Assembly: GCA_035235625.1 (NCBI GenBank)
Contig: CP141149.1
Location: forward strand, 11,991,393 to 12,055,392
Reading direction: 5' to 3'
DNA length: 64,000 nucleotides
DNA from: Saururus chinensis
Taxonomy: Eukaryota; Streptophyta; Magnoliopsida; Piperales; Saururaceae
Under the pieces are notes generated by a model. That model ran no database searches. It was not told where the DNA came from and worked only from the letters and a program-made list of their open reading frames with translations. Position 1 is the first letter of the stretch; each line of letters starts with the position of its first letter. Position numbers and translations under genes: made by a program. Positions 48,626 through 61,947 of the stretch are shown here, one piece after another.

Positions 48626-51600
48626 CCCGAGCCAAACCTGGTCCAAGGGCCGGTCAAGCTCACAGGGAAACGGAATTGAAAGTAATTAATGAATAGCGGA
48701 AGACTTAGCCCCTACTACGGGCAGTTTAACTAGCGGAGTTACGTACCACATAACCTTTGAGCAAGAGTTATAAAGAGAAAATAAAGATGATAAAATAAAT
48801 GACATAATCATCCTCATCATACACAAAATTCAAATAAACATCTCAGAAGCCCATACATAGCTTAAAGTCTAAAAAGGTTAGAGACATCTAGCCATAACAA
48901 GTAAACTATAGTAACAAACATGATCCACCAAATAGAGTTCTCAATGTCTAAAAAAATAAAAATAAGGAAATAAAACGCCATCAAGACATGACAAAAACTA
49001 ATTCCATGAGTGGTCATATTGTTCCTCGTATAATGTATCCTACGCATCTGCGCGTCATGCCGCGCAGCCCGAAAACAAAACAAGGAGAGTGGGGTGAGTA
49101 CAAAGCTTAATAATGGTTTGAACACGACGACAATAATCAGAAAAATATAATGTCATGGCAATATAGCAATTCAGGTCCATAATTGACATGTTATACCATT
49201 TTTTTATCATTCCTTAACTAAACCCTTATTTATCCATAAACATAAGAGCTAGCATGCATATGGCACACACATCAAAGTCAAGACATAAATGATCGCGTTA
49301 TCACCTAACATCCATCTTGCATAGGTAATAGTTCACATTTAATCAAATCAAGCATGATAACACCATAAATGGCATAAGAAGTATCTTTAACACACTTTTT
49401 GATTATACAACTATATCATATAAACTTGCATAATAGTATCTCATTCATACGATTTTATATCATGCATTTATATCACATAAACCTGCATAATAGTGTCTCA
49501 ATTACACAATTCAGATTATGCATTCTTATCACATCCTCATTCACCCTACACGACAAACGTGTCAAACACATGATACACAATCATGCATAATAACTCATAA
49601 TCACATGTGTCAAATTATCCCTACACAATCTATGCAATCTTGGGCATAATATTCGTAATACACATGCATCAACACAAATGGTGAATGCTTCCATCAAGGA
49701 GTAATTACAATCATTGCCACATAGGTATGACACTTTCAAGGCCACAAAGGTGAGACATGGTCCAATTTCCACACATGAAATATTAAAGGTTGGGGTGGTC
49801 AACCCCTAATTTTGCTCGCGTAGGACAATCCTAGCCAAGGATGTCGATTGTCTGATTCTCACACAGAGAACCTAGAGTACGTGTGTTCGCCCAGGGATAT
49901 CTCCTGCGGTGGGGGAGAGCCTGAATTTCTACACAGGGAACCCTAGAACATGTGGTAGCCGGTATACAAAGGCGAAAGGCGTACCACTCTGGATTCTCAG
50001 GGTCTAGATGACAATCTCAATAATCTCATCTGCAATACAAGCACATAACTCGTCCCCACATAACTCAATTTAACTAGACTCAACCCGGGGAGTATACATG
50101 TTCCACACAAGGACTAAAATCGAAATCATGTCCTTTCAGACTATCCAAGTTCTGATTATGTCACCAATTGATTAATCCGGCATGCAATCTCACATCATTG
50201 CATACAATCGATCAATTTTGGCAACATCAGTAAAATCTCATTCATAAAGTTTGTTCCATGATGCATAATAGTGTGATATATCCGTGAGTAAGATATACGT
50301 GAATTCTAACATATCAAATGTTCTCCCATTAGTCCCCTCATACATCATAATCGAATCATAATTAACTACAATTTCATAGTAGATTTTCCACACTTGTGTG
50401 TTCATGTATATCCTAAGTACATTATCAATGCTTTGACATAAGCTCATAAGGCTATATGAACATGCTTAAGCACATTTAAAACATGATTTCCTACTGAAAT
50501 CTAGGGTGAAATCTACCATAAACCACAAATCCGTTCATGTGAAATCAAATGCTCAACCCCTACAAGCATGATTATTATATACATGAAGCCATAACATAAT
50601 AACATCATTTACCCACAATCCATTCTCATTATAAGATGACATATATTAGCATTTAGCATGTAATGTCCATGCTGAAAACTTGCTCTAATCATGAGAATTC
50701 CATCATTCATAGATTCAAGGTAATGAAATGTTAACATGTATAACTATCAACATATTATACCACATAACAAATACTTAAGCATACTTCATCAAAATCATGT
50801 ATGCACAATTCAACCATATATATATAAGAGATAAAATCACAATCATTCAAGACAAATAAAGGTTAATTCATGATACCCCCCCTAGAGCAAGGTTGAACTA
50901 TGGCTGAATTACATCTACTAAAATCTCATGCTTAAGGGTATAAAAAGATGCACCTAGCTCTACCAAATCATCCCCAAAGCTCCTAGCCCTTGCTCCTACG
51001 CTTCTAGGCCTTAAATTCAATCCAAAGATAACTGTTTTGTGCCCTCAAAAGTGCTTGTTATAGAGGTCCTTGCTGAGAGAAGGAAGAAGAGGGAAGTGAT
51101 GATGGGAGAAGAGGGAGGCCGAACCAAGCAAGAAAAACAAGGTCTGGCCCCTCCTCTTTCTTTTATAAAAACTCCCTCCTTCTTTCTAGGATTTTGGTCC
51201 AATGAGAGGGCTGAACTAAAGTAGATGGACTCCTCCATAAGTATCCTAAATCCTCACCTCTTATAAAATAAGAGCCCCTCCTAGAGCCACTAACAACCTC
51301 ACCCTAGTTTGTAGGTCTTGCCCCTAGAAACTAGGGGTTGCCCCCTACAATCTAGGGGTTGCTCCCTCATCCTCCTTTTGAGTGTCCTCCCTCCCTAGGA
51401 CTCTCCCTTAAATATTGAAAAACCCAATTCTAGTGGTCCAGACCGCCTTATAATGGTTCGGGACCCCTGAACCTTTGAACCCTAAGTGGCCTACCTCACT
51501 CCACAAAAGGGTTGGACCAAAAACCTAACCAGTTAGCACACAAACAATCATAGGGTTTGAAAGCAAATCGGGCAACTAATCAAACACACACACAAGCAAG

Positions 51601-51638
51601 GAAAGAAAAAAAATGTACCTAGAATTTGGGGTGTTACA
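48626..51638 (-). mobile_element. long LTR B2, minus strand, 3' end truncated
   Basis: On the minus strand it starts TGTAACACCCC at 51638. A TATA-type tttataaaag lies near 51.16 kb on that strand. It ends in the A-like motif ccttggaccaggtttggc and is cut about 25 bp before the expected end (48626). Middle parts resemble A1 and A2 read backwards, including the gagaatccagag-type stretch near 49.86-50.0 kb. No ORF with a domain. Confidence 0.55.
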
Positions 51639-53966
51639 AAGTTTGACCAGCGAGGATTGGAATAGATCAGTTTGGATGGGAGCATATGTTGGAGGATTGT
51701 CAGACAGTAAGAGTATTGCATAATTGTACAGCATAACATACAAATTATGAAGTGAAAAGTAAGCATAATAAGTGAGGTATAAGTAAGAGGGTGATAACTG
51801 GGATTGGCTCTAAGGAGCTTAGTTTGATGAATTCCGAGTAAGATTTGTTAGCCATAAGGTGGATGGCAAAGATTGTATGAATATGTAAGATTTTGGTGTA
51901 CAATGAGTTATGATTATGAGATGGATGGGTCAAGGAAGTCCGCTGCCCTGACAAACTGGAGTTTTGGATCGGGTTCAGCTTCAATTTGATCAGTGGAGCA
52001 CTGTATGTTTGAGACTTTTTATGGCATAATTGTACCACATAACTTAATTCAAACTTAAATTATAAGCAAAGCTAATAATAGTTGTCAAGTATATTGGCTC
52101 TAATTCGTGTAAGTGTGTTGCTAATTTTTGTCATCTATCTTTGCCCTATATTATGCATAAATAATTTTGATTTTAGTCATGTAAATTATCATCAATTTGT
52201 GTACAAGTTCTACTGAATTTAATCCTTGGTTTGTGGCCTTAGTTTAGGCCATCCTTTTTGTCAATTAAATCCCTAATTTGAAGTCTTGGCTTAGGCTCTA
52301 CTTTGGTCAATTAAATCCCTAATTTGAAGACTTAGTTTAGGCCATACTTTTACCTATTTAATCTCTAACTAGTAGCCCTAGGTTGGGCTATACTTTTGTC
52401 ATTTAAATCCCTGATTTGAAGCCTTTGTTTAGGCTCTACTTTTACTTGTTTAGATCCCTAATTTGCAGCCCAGTTCATGCTATCCTTTTGCCTATTTAAA
52501 TCCCTGAATTGCAGCCATGTTTTAGGCTCTACTTTGGCCAAATTAATACCAAAGTGTCAGCCTTGGTTTATGTTATAATCATGCTGAGAGAATATCTAAA
52601 TTTCAACCCTAGTTTAGGTTGTATTATTGCCTATCTAATACTTGATTCTTAGCTTGATTTAGGTTGTAATCTTGCTGATTGAATCCCTGAACTTTGAGCC
52701 TTAGTTCATGATGTATTCATGCTTATTCAGTCTCTGAATTTCAGCCTAAGAAGCTTCTAAATTTTAGCCTATGTTGTCTTTGAATTTCAGCTTACGATGC
52801 CTCTGAAATTCAGCCTATGTTGTCCCTGAATTTCGGCCTTGGGTTGAATGTTGATGGTTGTATCAGCCTGAATTTGTCAAATTAGGTGGCTAACTTGAGT
52901 TGTTCATCTTAGCCCCAATTCTTTTCATTATAAGGTTGAATTAGTCAGTTCATCTCAGCAAAAGTCTGAGTCCTTGTCATGTTGATTAGTTCAGATGCTT
53001 AATCCTTAAATCTGCCTATTATCTTGCCAATAATGAGAGTCAGTTGCATATATGATAGGTTGTATTTAGTATTAAATCTTTGGATGCATTAAGTCATATG
53101 TTCATTCAGCATTGTGTTAGTTCACAGCAGTAGCCATGGCGGTAATCTTTCATACCTTTGTGGTCTCCGCTTCTTTGGGACAATGGATCCCTACAAATGC
53201 GCAGACCAGGTTTTTGAGCATCATGGAATGCTCATCTACCTCTGACCAATGTGTCTATGAGCAAAACTGGTACCTGCATCTCTAGACCCATGGCTGATCC
53301 AAGTGGATCCCTAGGGATGTTAGGATTTCCCTACTAATGTGTAGTACTCCTTGTGAATGAGAGTTGGTTTTACAAATGACCATAAATGAGTTGTTTTATG
53401 AATGGTGTAGATATCAGTTGAGTTGTTTAAGTTTGAATTAGTTGCCAGTTTGGGAAGTGTGGTTTATCTGATAATCATTACCCTATATATTACCTTTATG
53501 TGGTACTATTTTGCAGGAGGTTTTGCATTGTGTTCACAATTGATTTTTACTATTTTTGTACATTATCATAATCTTTTGTTTTAGGGTGGTTTTTCATGCC
53601 ACCTACTGAGTATTTGTAGAAATACTCATGCATCTTTTGATGTAGGATCAACACTAGCTTTAGAGTATGAGTTTTTCTTAGCAGGAGTTGCCAAGAGTTA
53701 ACAGGGTAGATTCTCCACAGCCAGTAGGATTTTAGTTTCTTTATTTCATGCTAAATTGTAATAAGGCATTGTGTTGCCATCAGATTTCTAATCATGTTAT
53801 TTTATTATGTTATAGTACTTGCACTTGGTTGAGCCAAGATCCTAGTTAATGAATATTTTATTTTAGTAGGTAATTTATTTATATGTTGTGATGTTGGCTT
53901 GGCAAGTTAACACCCTGAGTTAACATTGTCACATGCTTATGTGAATGAAACCCCAGGGTGTTACCA
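51639..53966 (+). mobile_element. LTR E, plus strand, 5' part missing
   Basis: Begins abruptly after B2 with sequence like C0 at about 17875-18340 (gaccagcgaggattgg), then a degenerate 45-bp tandem region, and ends at GGGTGTTACCA (53966), where C4 resumes. Non-coding. Confidence 0.5.
52214..52860 (+). repeat. degenerate 45-48 bp tandem repeat in E
   Basis: About 13-15 diverged units built on aaatccctaatttgaagcc followed by ttggtttaggct and a CT-rich spacer. The units become harder to recognise to the right (gaatttcagcctatgttgtc). Confidence 0.7.
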
Positions 53967-56604
53967 ACTTACATCCTCTATCTTCCATCATAATGCCACA
54001 CATCCACAATAAATCCGTACCAAACCCTCTGTCACCTCTTATCGTCCATCACCCATACTTTTGCCCCCACGTGCATACACATATCCATAAGATAGGCGTA
54101 TAGCCATCACACATAGGTATGTCCATCACACATACTTTCATACATAGCTTATTAACATACTCACTAGTCATCACTAGCACACACATAATCCACATACATA
54201 GAAACATATTCGCTAGCTATCACTAGCACATATATAATCCACATACTTAGCTTACTAACGAACACACTAGCCATCACAAGCACACACATACTTTAAATAT
54301 ACATACAACCCAATGCATGTCATATGCATTTCAACATAACATATTTTATCCTCTTACATCATGCACACAGATTATAATTTGACATCCAAATTATTGATCA
54401 TACAATCCTAGTAAGCTGCTACTCATTCAAAACATGTTATCATGAAATTACGAGTTCAAAGCTCCCCTACCTCGTAATCATGACATTTGATAGCGAGCAC
54501 ACGACAGTGGAGGCATTGACGGTGGAGTTGGTGGCCAAAAGCATTACCAAGCTGAGAAAGTTGTTGTCCCGAGGGTTTAGGAAGCGCTAGAAGTACTCAC
54601 GGCTAAACGAGGTGACACGAATCAATGCGGCAAAATCCACAATCCATAGCATCACTCTAGGGGCGACCAGGAAAAAGGTCATGACAACATAAAGTGGTGG
54701 TGCAACCAAAAGATGAGTGTGTACTCACTGAAGGTCAGCTAGCGGTTGATAAGTACTCGATCGGCCGCAAGACATTGAAATCAATGTCGTTGGGTGCACA
54801 AAATCGGTCGTGGACAGCACCCAACGGTGTCGATTTTGCATCTATAAGGGCTCACAATACGGTAAAGGGCATGGGGTGACGCTCAAAGATATAGGAGAGG
54901 TGGAGGAAGGCTCTGGTGTCAAGTCCATTCAGTGGCAAAGCTAGCCAATGGTCAGGTGCCGCAAGAGCAGTGCCTAAGCCCTGAAACGCACGCATGGCCA
55001 CATGCACAAGGCCAAAAAGGGCCACTCTAGGGGGAGATGGGTCGGACGGAGGCAGCCCAAGGCTCGGAAGGGTGGTAGGGCCATGCCCAAGGGTGGTGAT
55101 TGACTGAAATGGTAATGACATCGCTGATCACCACCCACACCCAAAACTAATGGTGTGGGCGGTTGTGTATCTCGCACTGTATAGGGCAAGGGCAAACAGC
55201 CCATTTCGGGCGGAGGCGTAATTGGGCCAAGTGGGGATAGCCCTCGCTGTCGCCGAGCTGGGGCAGATCCCACTATGGCCAAATGGCCTATGGCTCGCCG
55301 AGGACAATGACCTGAGACTCACCCTAGGCGTCTAACGAGACAGAAAAATAGAGGGATAGTGAGGCGGAGGTGGAACCAGGCATTCGAGAGAACCGAAGGG
55401 GCAAAAGAGGTAGGTCCGGCCACCCATGGGATGGAGGAGTGGTGGCCACTCGGAAACAGCCAGTAGAGGCAACGAAATAGTTGTCCTAGCCAAAAAACAA
55501 TTTGCACAATGAGAAGGAGATAAACTGAGGAAAGTATCGATAGCTCACATAGGAGCAAGGAAAGCATAGCGGAAGCAATGAGGACATGGCGGCGGTCATA
55601 GCTGGTACCTACGGACTCATGGTAGTAAGGCAAAGTAGATCACAGCAAGAACCAATGGAATCCAACGACGGAGGAGGGACAACGGAGTGACTAGAAATTC
55701 ACTCGGGTTTTCTCAAAACTTACTGGACGTGAAATTTTTTTCAGGACTTCTGTAATTTTCTGGAACGAAACTCACTGGACACGGATCTTTTGAGCCATGA
55801 TCCACTTTTACTCTTTTTTTCCCATTTATATCCCCATCATGCATTAACCCCATGTTTACGTGTTGTACCTCCAAAAATTTGCGCTAAAAGCATGCGGCGA
55901 GGCCCGCGGCCTATGACTAAGCCCCACACCCAAATCTACGGATATAATACTAATGTCAAATATGCTAAAACGTCACATTTTCCCACCAAAAATGATATAA
56001 AAAAAGTAAGAAAAGCATAGAAAATCGTAGAAAAATCGGGGACATTACATCCCACTTCCCAAAAGAGAAACCCTTCTTAAGGTAAGGTTTCCTCCTTAAT
56101 CTTTCGATTTTTGTCTTAATCATCTCTATCTTCACTTTTCCTATTTAGATTCTTAGTTTTCTTCCATCAAAATTATATTTTTAATTCTGATTTAGAACCC
56201 TAATTAGGTTATTTTTGTTTATCATTTCCTAAGTTGATTTGAGTTTATTAGTTAGTTTTGATTAGGACTAATGAAAAGCCCTAATTTTTTTATACTATTT
56301 CTTGAGGTTGAAGCTCATTTAAGGGATTTATAAGCTTAATAGAGGTGAGGGGTTTTCTTTCTAAAAGGTTTTCTTCCTTTAAATGCCATTATTGTGGGTT
56401 TTATTGAACTTTTGATTCATCTTGACTATGATGGTGATTTATGGTTATTTTGTTTAAACATGAAAAATATTACGTCTATCATGTTTTAGGTTTGGGTAAT
56501 GATTATATGAAATTTCATAAAGATTTAGAAATTTTTATTGGTTTTTGGAAGAATTCCGTTTTAGTTTCATAAGGTAGAAGACGACTATTTTGACAATTAT
56601 GTTC

Positions 56605-56720
56605 TGACCATTCAATCGCATGTGGGCTGATTGAACGGCCAGCCTTTCGAATAGTATGACATGCCATTTGAATGTCCAGCCGTTCAAACAAGCAACCAGA
56701 CCGTTTAAATGGCCAAATGG
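56605..56720 (+). repeat. hairpin cluster, LTR D
   Basis: Diverged cluster with ctgattgaacggccagc, ctttcgaatag, cagccgttcaaac and ccgtttaaatggcc. It is the same kind of paired arms as in A1, A2 and B1, at the same relative place downstream of the leader. Confidence 0.5.
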
Positions 56721-57589
56721 CTCTCTATTGTGGATTCACGATTATGTTTAAGATACTTTTACTTTGATTTTTTCTCTCAAATTTTTTATAGGAAAATATT
56801 ATCATGTCTTGATTATATTCCTAATTGTTCATATTTTTTATAATAATATGTAATTATTATATTTTTTGAAATACATGTTGACAGTAAAACAACTCTCTGA
56901 TTTCGCATTTAAAAGCATTTTTAAGGATGAAAAAATATGATTTTTTGTTCCTCCTTTTTATGATGGATTGATATGTGTGTTATGAGCATGCTTTAAAAAT
57001 TTTAAGTTTTTTAGAGTATGATAAGTCAATGACAAAGTCATAAATTTGAATGTTGACGATTCTAGCAAAACTACATGTCTCATTAATTAAATCACAAAAA
57101 TTACGTTTCAAACTTTATTTCATATGATATTTATTTATATGTTAACTAAGACTATGATGTAGGTCTCTGTAAATTTTTACATTAATTGGAGTTTATTTTC
57201 TATTTTTTTTAAAATGTACAAGTTACATGTTGTGATTATGTTAAAACATCTACTTAAGCTAGTATGGGATAAATTGAGTATATGTGTAATTTTAAGTGGG
57301 ATTTTGATGATGTCCTTGTATTTACTTTATGACTCCAGTAGATTATAACTATGATGAATTATGAATACTTGTATATGTCACATTAATTATATATGAACCA
57401 TATTTCACATGTTTTAGCTTAAATATGAACACAACCATGTGTGTATATTTTTACTCATACTTATATGTTTATTTGTCACAAATGGGCCATGTTTTGTGCA
57501 TATTAAGACTGATTAGAGTATCACCTATGGTTACATTCATTAAACATTTCTCACATATGTATCATATATGTCGCATGCATCATGATAAT

Positions 57590-58135
57590 TAAGGCTGCAA
57601 ACGGGCCGGGCCTTGACGGGCCAGGGTAGGCCCAGACCCGGCCCATAAAAAAAATAGAAATTGTAAGGCCCAGCCCGGGCCCTGAGCCAAGGTAAAAATT
57701 CTGGCCCAGCCCGGAATTTAGAAGGGCTTGGGCCGGGCTACGTGCTTTCGGGCCCAAACTAACTTAATATAAAACTGTGGTGGGCTAAGATTTATTTGAT
57801 TTTAAATAGTTCACAACTAAAGGTTAGTAACTGTAGTAGGCTTAGATTTTATTTGTTTCTAAATAGTTTACAACTAAAGTGGACTTGGGCTTAGGGTAAC
57901 TGGGTTAGTAACTTGGTACTGGGCTTGGGATATATGTTATATGTAGCAGACTTTAATAGTTACAAGCCGGGCCGGGCTTCTATACTTATTTTCCCAAGCC
58001 CAGGCCCGGCCCTAATAACACTAAATTTGAAATTTTCAAGCCCAGCCCGTAGCTTATAATTTAAGGCCCAAGCCCGTAAATTTATGGGCCGGATCAGGTT
58101 GGGCTAACGGGCCGGACCATCTTCTTGTAGCCCTA
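57590..58135. mobile_element. hAT-like non-autonomous element
   Basis: 546 bp flanked by a perfect 8-bp duplication ATGATAAT (57582-57589 and 58136-58143). The termini TAAGGCTGCAA and TTGTAGCCCTA are inverted repeats matching at 9 of 11 positions. The interior is full of GGGCCGGGC and its complement, with a long AT-rich centre. No transposase. The 8-bp duplication is typical of hAT elements. Confidence 0.85.
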
Positions 58136-59299
58136 ATGATAATAACTTGTAAACGAAAATTACTTGTGCTTAACTGTAATTAATCAATTGGATGCCGTAG
58201 TTTTCTGAATTAGCCACATCGGAGGTTTATCAAATTGATTTTACGTCCAAAAGGAAAGAGTTTACATTCCTTTGAGGACGGGTTTCCTCTCCGGGTGAGA
58301 AGAGCGGAATGCTATAATGAGTTAAATTGATGAGTATTTCTGAACATAAGAATCCAGGCTGGTTTGTCTGTGTGCACTGGCTTACCAAGGGGTACTTTCC
58401 CTGTAAGGGATTTACCTAACTGCTCTAATTTTTCTTTGTAGGAATTCAGACTTCCTTATTAAGATTTCTATGGTGAGCAAGTCTGCTTGTGCTTCTACCA
58501 AGATAAGCAGAGTTATTTTCTATATTGTGAGATATTCACTAGATTATTATGAGACATTCACTAGATTGTTTGTGCATGTGTAAGGATTATAATGCTCATT
58601 GACACAGTTTGTGTAGAGACAATGATACTTATGTTACACATTATGCATATGAAATGATTATACTTGAACATGCAAGGTGAAATGTGGTTTGATATACTTA
58701 ATTATGCAGGGTGAATGTAAATATTGATATTTGCTTCATACAAGGTGTGAATGAACCATAAAACTTAAATGATTGCATAAGGTGTGCATGTATGTTATGA
58801 ATTATAAATGAACTTATGATGTATAGGTGGTGTGAATGTGTCTATAGAATGTGATGGAACTCATAATGTATTGTAGAGAATGAATATCTGATACATGTTT
58901 AAATTGACTTTTATGAGTAGAATCCATGTGGTGTTATCATAAGCTGATGTTTTGTTTTAAAACCCTTACTGAGCTAAGCTCACCCCTCTTTTGTTTGTGA
59001 TTTTGTTTTAGGGCTATATGTTATGTCATGCAGGTGCTCTGGATGGTCTTTATGTCGAGCTTGGGGATGAGCATGTGTCATGAGAGGGGGTTAGATATTT
59101 TGATTATTTTAGACTTGTCATGTGATATGATGATCTTTGACTTGATTTTATTTCATACTTTGGATAGTCAATGATGGCTTTAGATATGTTGCAGCCTTAG
59201 GGCTTGAGATTATGTTAATTATACATTTTGTGGGTGTTGTGTTGGATTAAGATGGTTAATTAATCACTTTTACCTTCTGTTATTTGCTTTTGCACAAAA

Positions 59300-60178
59300 A
59301 GCAATTTTACCTTGCCTTTGGAATTATCCTGGAATATAGGTTTCTCCCCAAAGGTTAAGGTGACACCTTAGTGGCATTCCTTCCTTACAACATTAGAGTT
59401 TATTAATGCATAATTGGCTTTAGTTGTTGATTGTAGTTATAAGGCAGTAAGTATAATGTTGTAAGCATAAGACTGTAAGGGTAACTGGTAAATTTGTCAC
59501 GTTTAGGGGAAGTGTAAGGTTTGTCCTGACACTATGTTTTCATCTTATCCTGGTTATAATGTTTGCTACTATCATGTAAAGTAGCTTTTGTGTAGACTTT
59601 TAAGGTTCATTTATTATAATTCTTCTACTGTGTATGAAAATACTCATTTTCTCTTCCCTTAATCTCTAGTTACTCCAGGGACTTCTACGGGTCTAAGTTC
59701 GAGAGCTTCATAGATATCAATGTTTTACCCTATAATTCTTTTTTTTATTTTATGTCACAATATGTTGTGATATTTTGATGAATATATGTATTAAGTGAGA
59801 TGAAAGTTTTTAGATGTATTATTTTGGACTTGTACAAAGACTGTTTACTTATGTTTGGACTGTTATGGAACTTGTATTCAACTAGACTTGGGGAAAATTT
59901 TGTTAAGCCCATGGCTATGACACTTATGATTTATGCGTTTGTTGATTCACCCTAGGATGATTAAATGATGGGTTTTAAATGATTTACCAATGTAATGTGT
60001 TTGCGTTGATTTGAAGTGAATGTTTTTGTGTAGTTTTGATGTGATTATATGAGAATTATAAAAATATTTTTTTAGATGTTTCGAATTTTCATCAATTTTC
60101 ACAAATTTACACTCATTATATTACAAAAGTTTTCTATAAAATTTGAAAAAACATAGTTTAAAAACCCTCGGCATGACA
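59300..60178 (+). mobile_element. C-type LTR, right end
   Basis: From about 59.3 kb the sequence switches to the C-type 3' half (ccttgcctttgga, gttaaggtgacacc, gtaagcataagactgtaag) and ends GGCATGACA at 60178, like the end of C0. Probably the right end of the element starting at 39018. The junction with D would then be a deletion. Confidence 0.5.
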
Positions 60179-61039
60179 CCTATGTTTCGACTTTGAAGTA
60201 CTCACATCACTTGGATAAAGATTAACTCGGACCAAATCATAACACACCGAATGAATGTCCAAGACCAAATATACACATATTTAAATAGACATAATTTTGT
60301 TTATAAAATAAGCCAACACATATATATCTCACTTACACTTTTGATTAGGCACTCTAATAGCAAGCGTACTCATCCTCAACTAGTCCTTGGCGGTGAACTG
60401 CAATAAATTATGTGTGCCTCTTATTCATTTTTCTTGCAAATTCATAGGTAGTATGTAAATGATTTATGTTCTGCTTGCGCTTTCGTAGCAAATGCTAGTA
60501 AGATATTTTATTCAATATATGCTTTACATGTGAATGGTTTGTCCAATGGTTTTCACTAGTTAAAGTTATTAACGATTGTCCTATTCACCCCAAAGACTTC
60601 ATGCACTTTAGACACACATTCAAGTGGTTGCTTAGCCAGTTACTCTGTTTAAGAGTGATATCACCTAAAGTTCGTTTAAGGGTGATAACACCTAGAGTTC
60701 TTTTGAGTACTTTCACCCACAACTTGTCTACACTACATTAAATCATGCTATCAATCTAATTTGCCCCTTAAGCAAATAAACCATAGTTCATCTGGTCGAA
60801 ACAATAAAATTAACTAGATATGAAATTGACAATTGAAATGGTGGGTGTTGAGACCAAGACAGGGATACAGAGTTAAGACAAAAAACTTTTAGTTGGTAGC
60901 CTTAACGTATAAAATCTATTATTGCATTATAGCACATTTTTTTTGGGAGAACTTCAATAAAATTTGCCTCGCTTTGTCACTGTGTCTCTCACTTTGTCGG
61001 ATGCGTTTTTCATATGAGCACAATGTAAGTGTTATTTTT
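60179..61039. other. intergenic, no gene seen
   Basis: AT-rich DNA without a supported ORF. A short direct repeat (agagtgatatcacctaaagtt and agggtgataacacctagag) lies at about 60652-60700. Confidence 0.45.
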
Positions 61040-61826
61040 GTACTTTTGCAAATATGGTGATGAAAAGCCTTACTCAAAGTTTTATGATTAAATCAAGCAA
61101 ATCGCTTAGTCCTTAAGACAGAATTCGCCCTCCTTAACAGTGCTTAGGATTCTTGGGCGTCTGTCTCCCAGGATAAGACAATCAACCACGTACTAGAGTA
61201 CCTCCAACACAGTAAATGCAGCGAATCATGGTATGTATGCTCTCACAAAGATGAAAACAAACGGAAATCTAGTGTAGGATTTTTGCAAAAATTATTTTCA
61301 ATAATTTTATAGGAAATCTCGTTGAAGACACCCCGTCCCGTTCTAACAAATGCGTCCATCCGTTAAGGGACACATTCTTTAGTGAAATCAAACCCGACCC
61401 GTTTTGGTTAATAGAAACCAAACAAAATGAATTTATCCCAAAAATAATTATCTTGTTGACCCAGCCGATTATGCGTGCAAACCGAACCGAACCGAGCTAG
61501 CCGAACAGCGGCAGCAACGCATATGTGGGTTAGCCCACCTAGGTGCATGGGTATAACATATCTCTTACCCACAAAAGTGAGTTGACCCAATAGCCTAACT
61601 TTAAAGGCCAAACTTGTGCCTTATATACCAACAATATCACCTTCTTTTAAGCAATACGAGACTATTAACTTCTTCAACCAATTCATATATGTGATTCTCA
61701 ATTAATACAAAGTGGGCTTGGGCTCTCTCTTCCATATGAGCTTGACCCACATAAATAATATAGGCTTCACCCACATGAATATGATGCTCACCTTAATATT
61801 ATGGGCATTAAATCTAACTTCTATCA
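61040..61826 (-). mobile_element. LTR-like element G, minus copy
   Basis: Reverse complement of the element at 1336-2535, starting TGATAGAAG at 61826 and lacking the X insertion. It keeps TATATAAGG and the paired pieces gcccaagcccactttgta and cttaaggactaagc. Its 3' end, near 61040, is where similarity stops. Confidence 0.55.
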
Positions 61827-61910
61827 ATAAGCCATGCATAGGAACTATTTATATTTTATATCAACGGTGCATACACTAGTGCACGCAAAAAATACTCTTC
61901 CCACTTTGTC

Positions 61911-61947
61911 TGCTCCTGCTCCTGCTCCTGCTCCCACTCCCGCTCCT
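61911..61947 (+). repeat. CTGCTC hexanucleotide microsatellite
   Basis: Four near-perfect tgctcc units followed by variant units (cccactcccgctcc). Confidence 0.8.

Larger units (their letters stand above)
47829..56049 (-). mobile_element. C-type long LTR C4, minus strand, with inner insertions
   Basis: On the minus strand it starts TGTAATGTCCCCG at 56049 and ends GGGCATTACA at 47829, matching the C0 end GGCATTACA. A near-perfect target duplication (TCCCA/CCCCA) flanks it. Pieces 53967-56049 and 47829-48625 align with the first two kilobases and the last 0.8 kb of C0. About 1.2 kb of C0-equivalent sequence between them is missing. E and B2 lie inside. Confidence 0.6.
47480..59300 (+). mobile_element. 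long LTR D, split by C4 and a hAT-like MITE
   Basis: The left piece (to 47828) carries a ggccccacc stretch as in A1 U3. The right piece, from 56050, starts with the same leader and donor-like AAGGTAAGG, so the two join across the C4 insertion. The C4 insertion left CCCCA (47824-47828) and TCCCA (56050-56054). The right piece has a hairpin cluster, a MITE and an A-like agctcacccctctttt near 58.98 kb. It fades at about 59.3 kb, short of a proper 3' end. The start at TGTCAAGC is uncertain. Confidence 0.5.
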
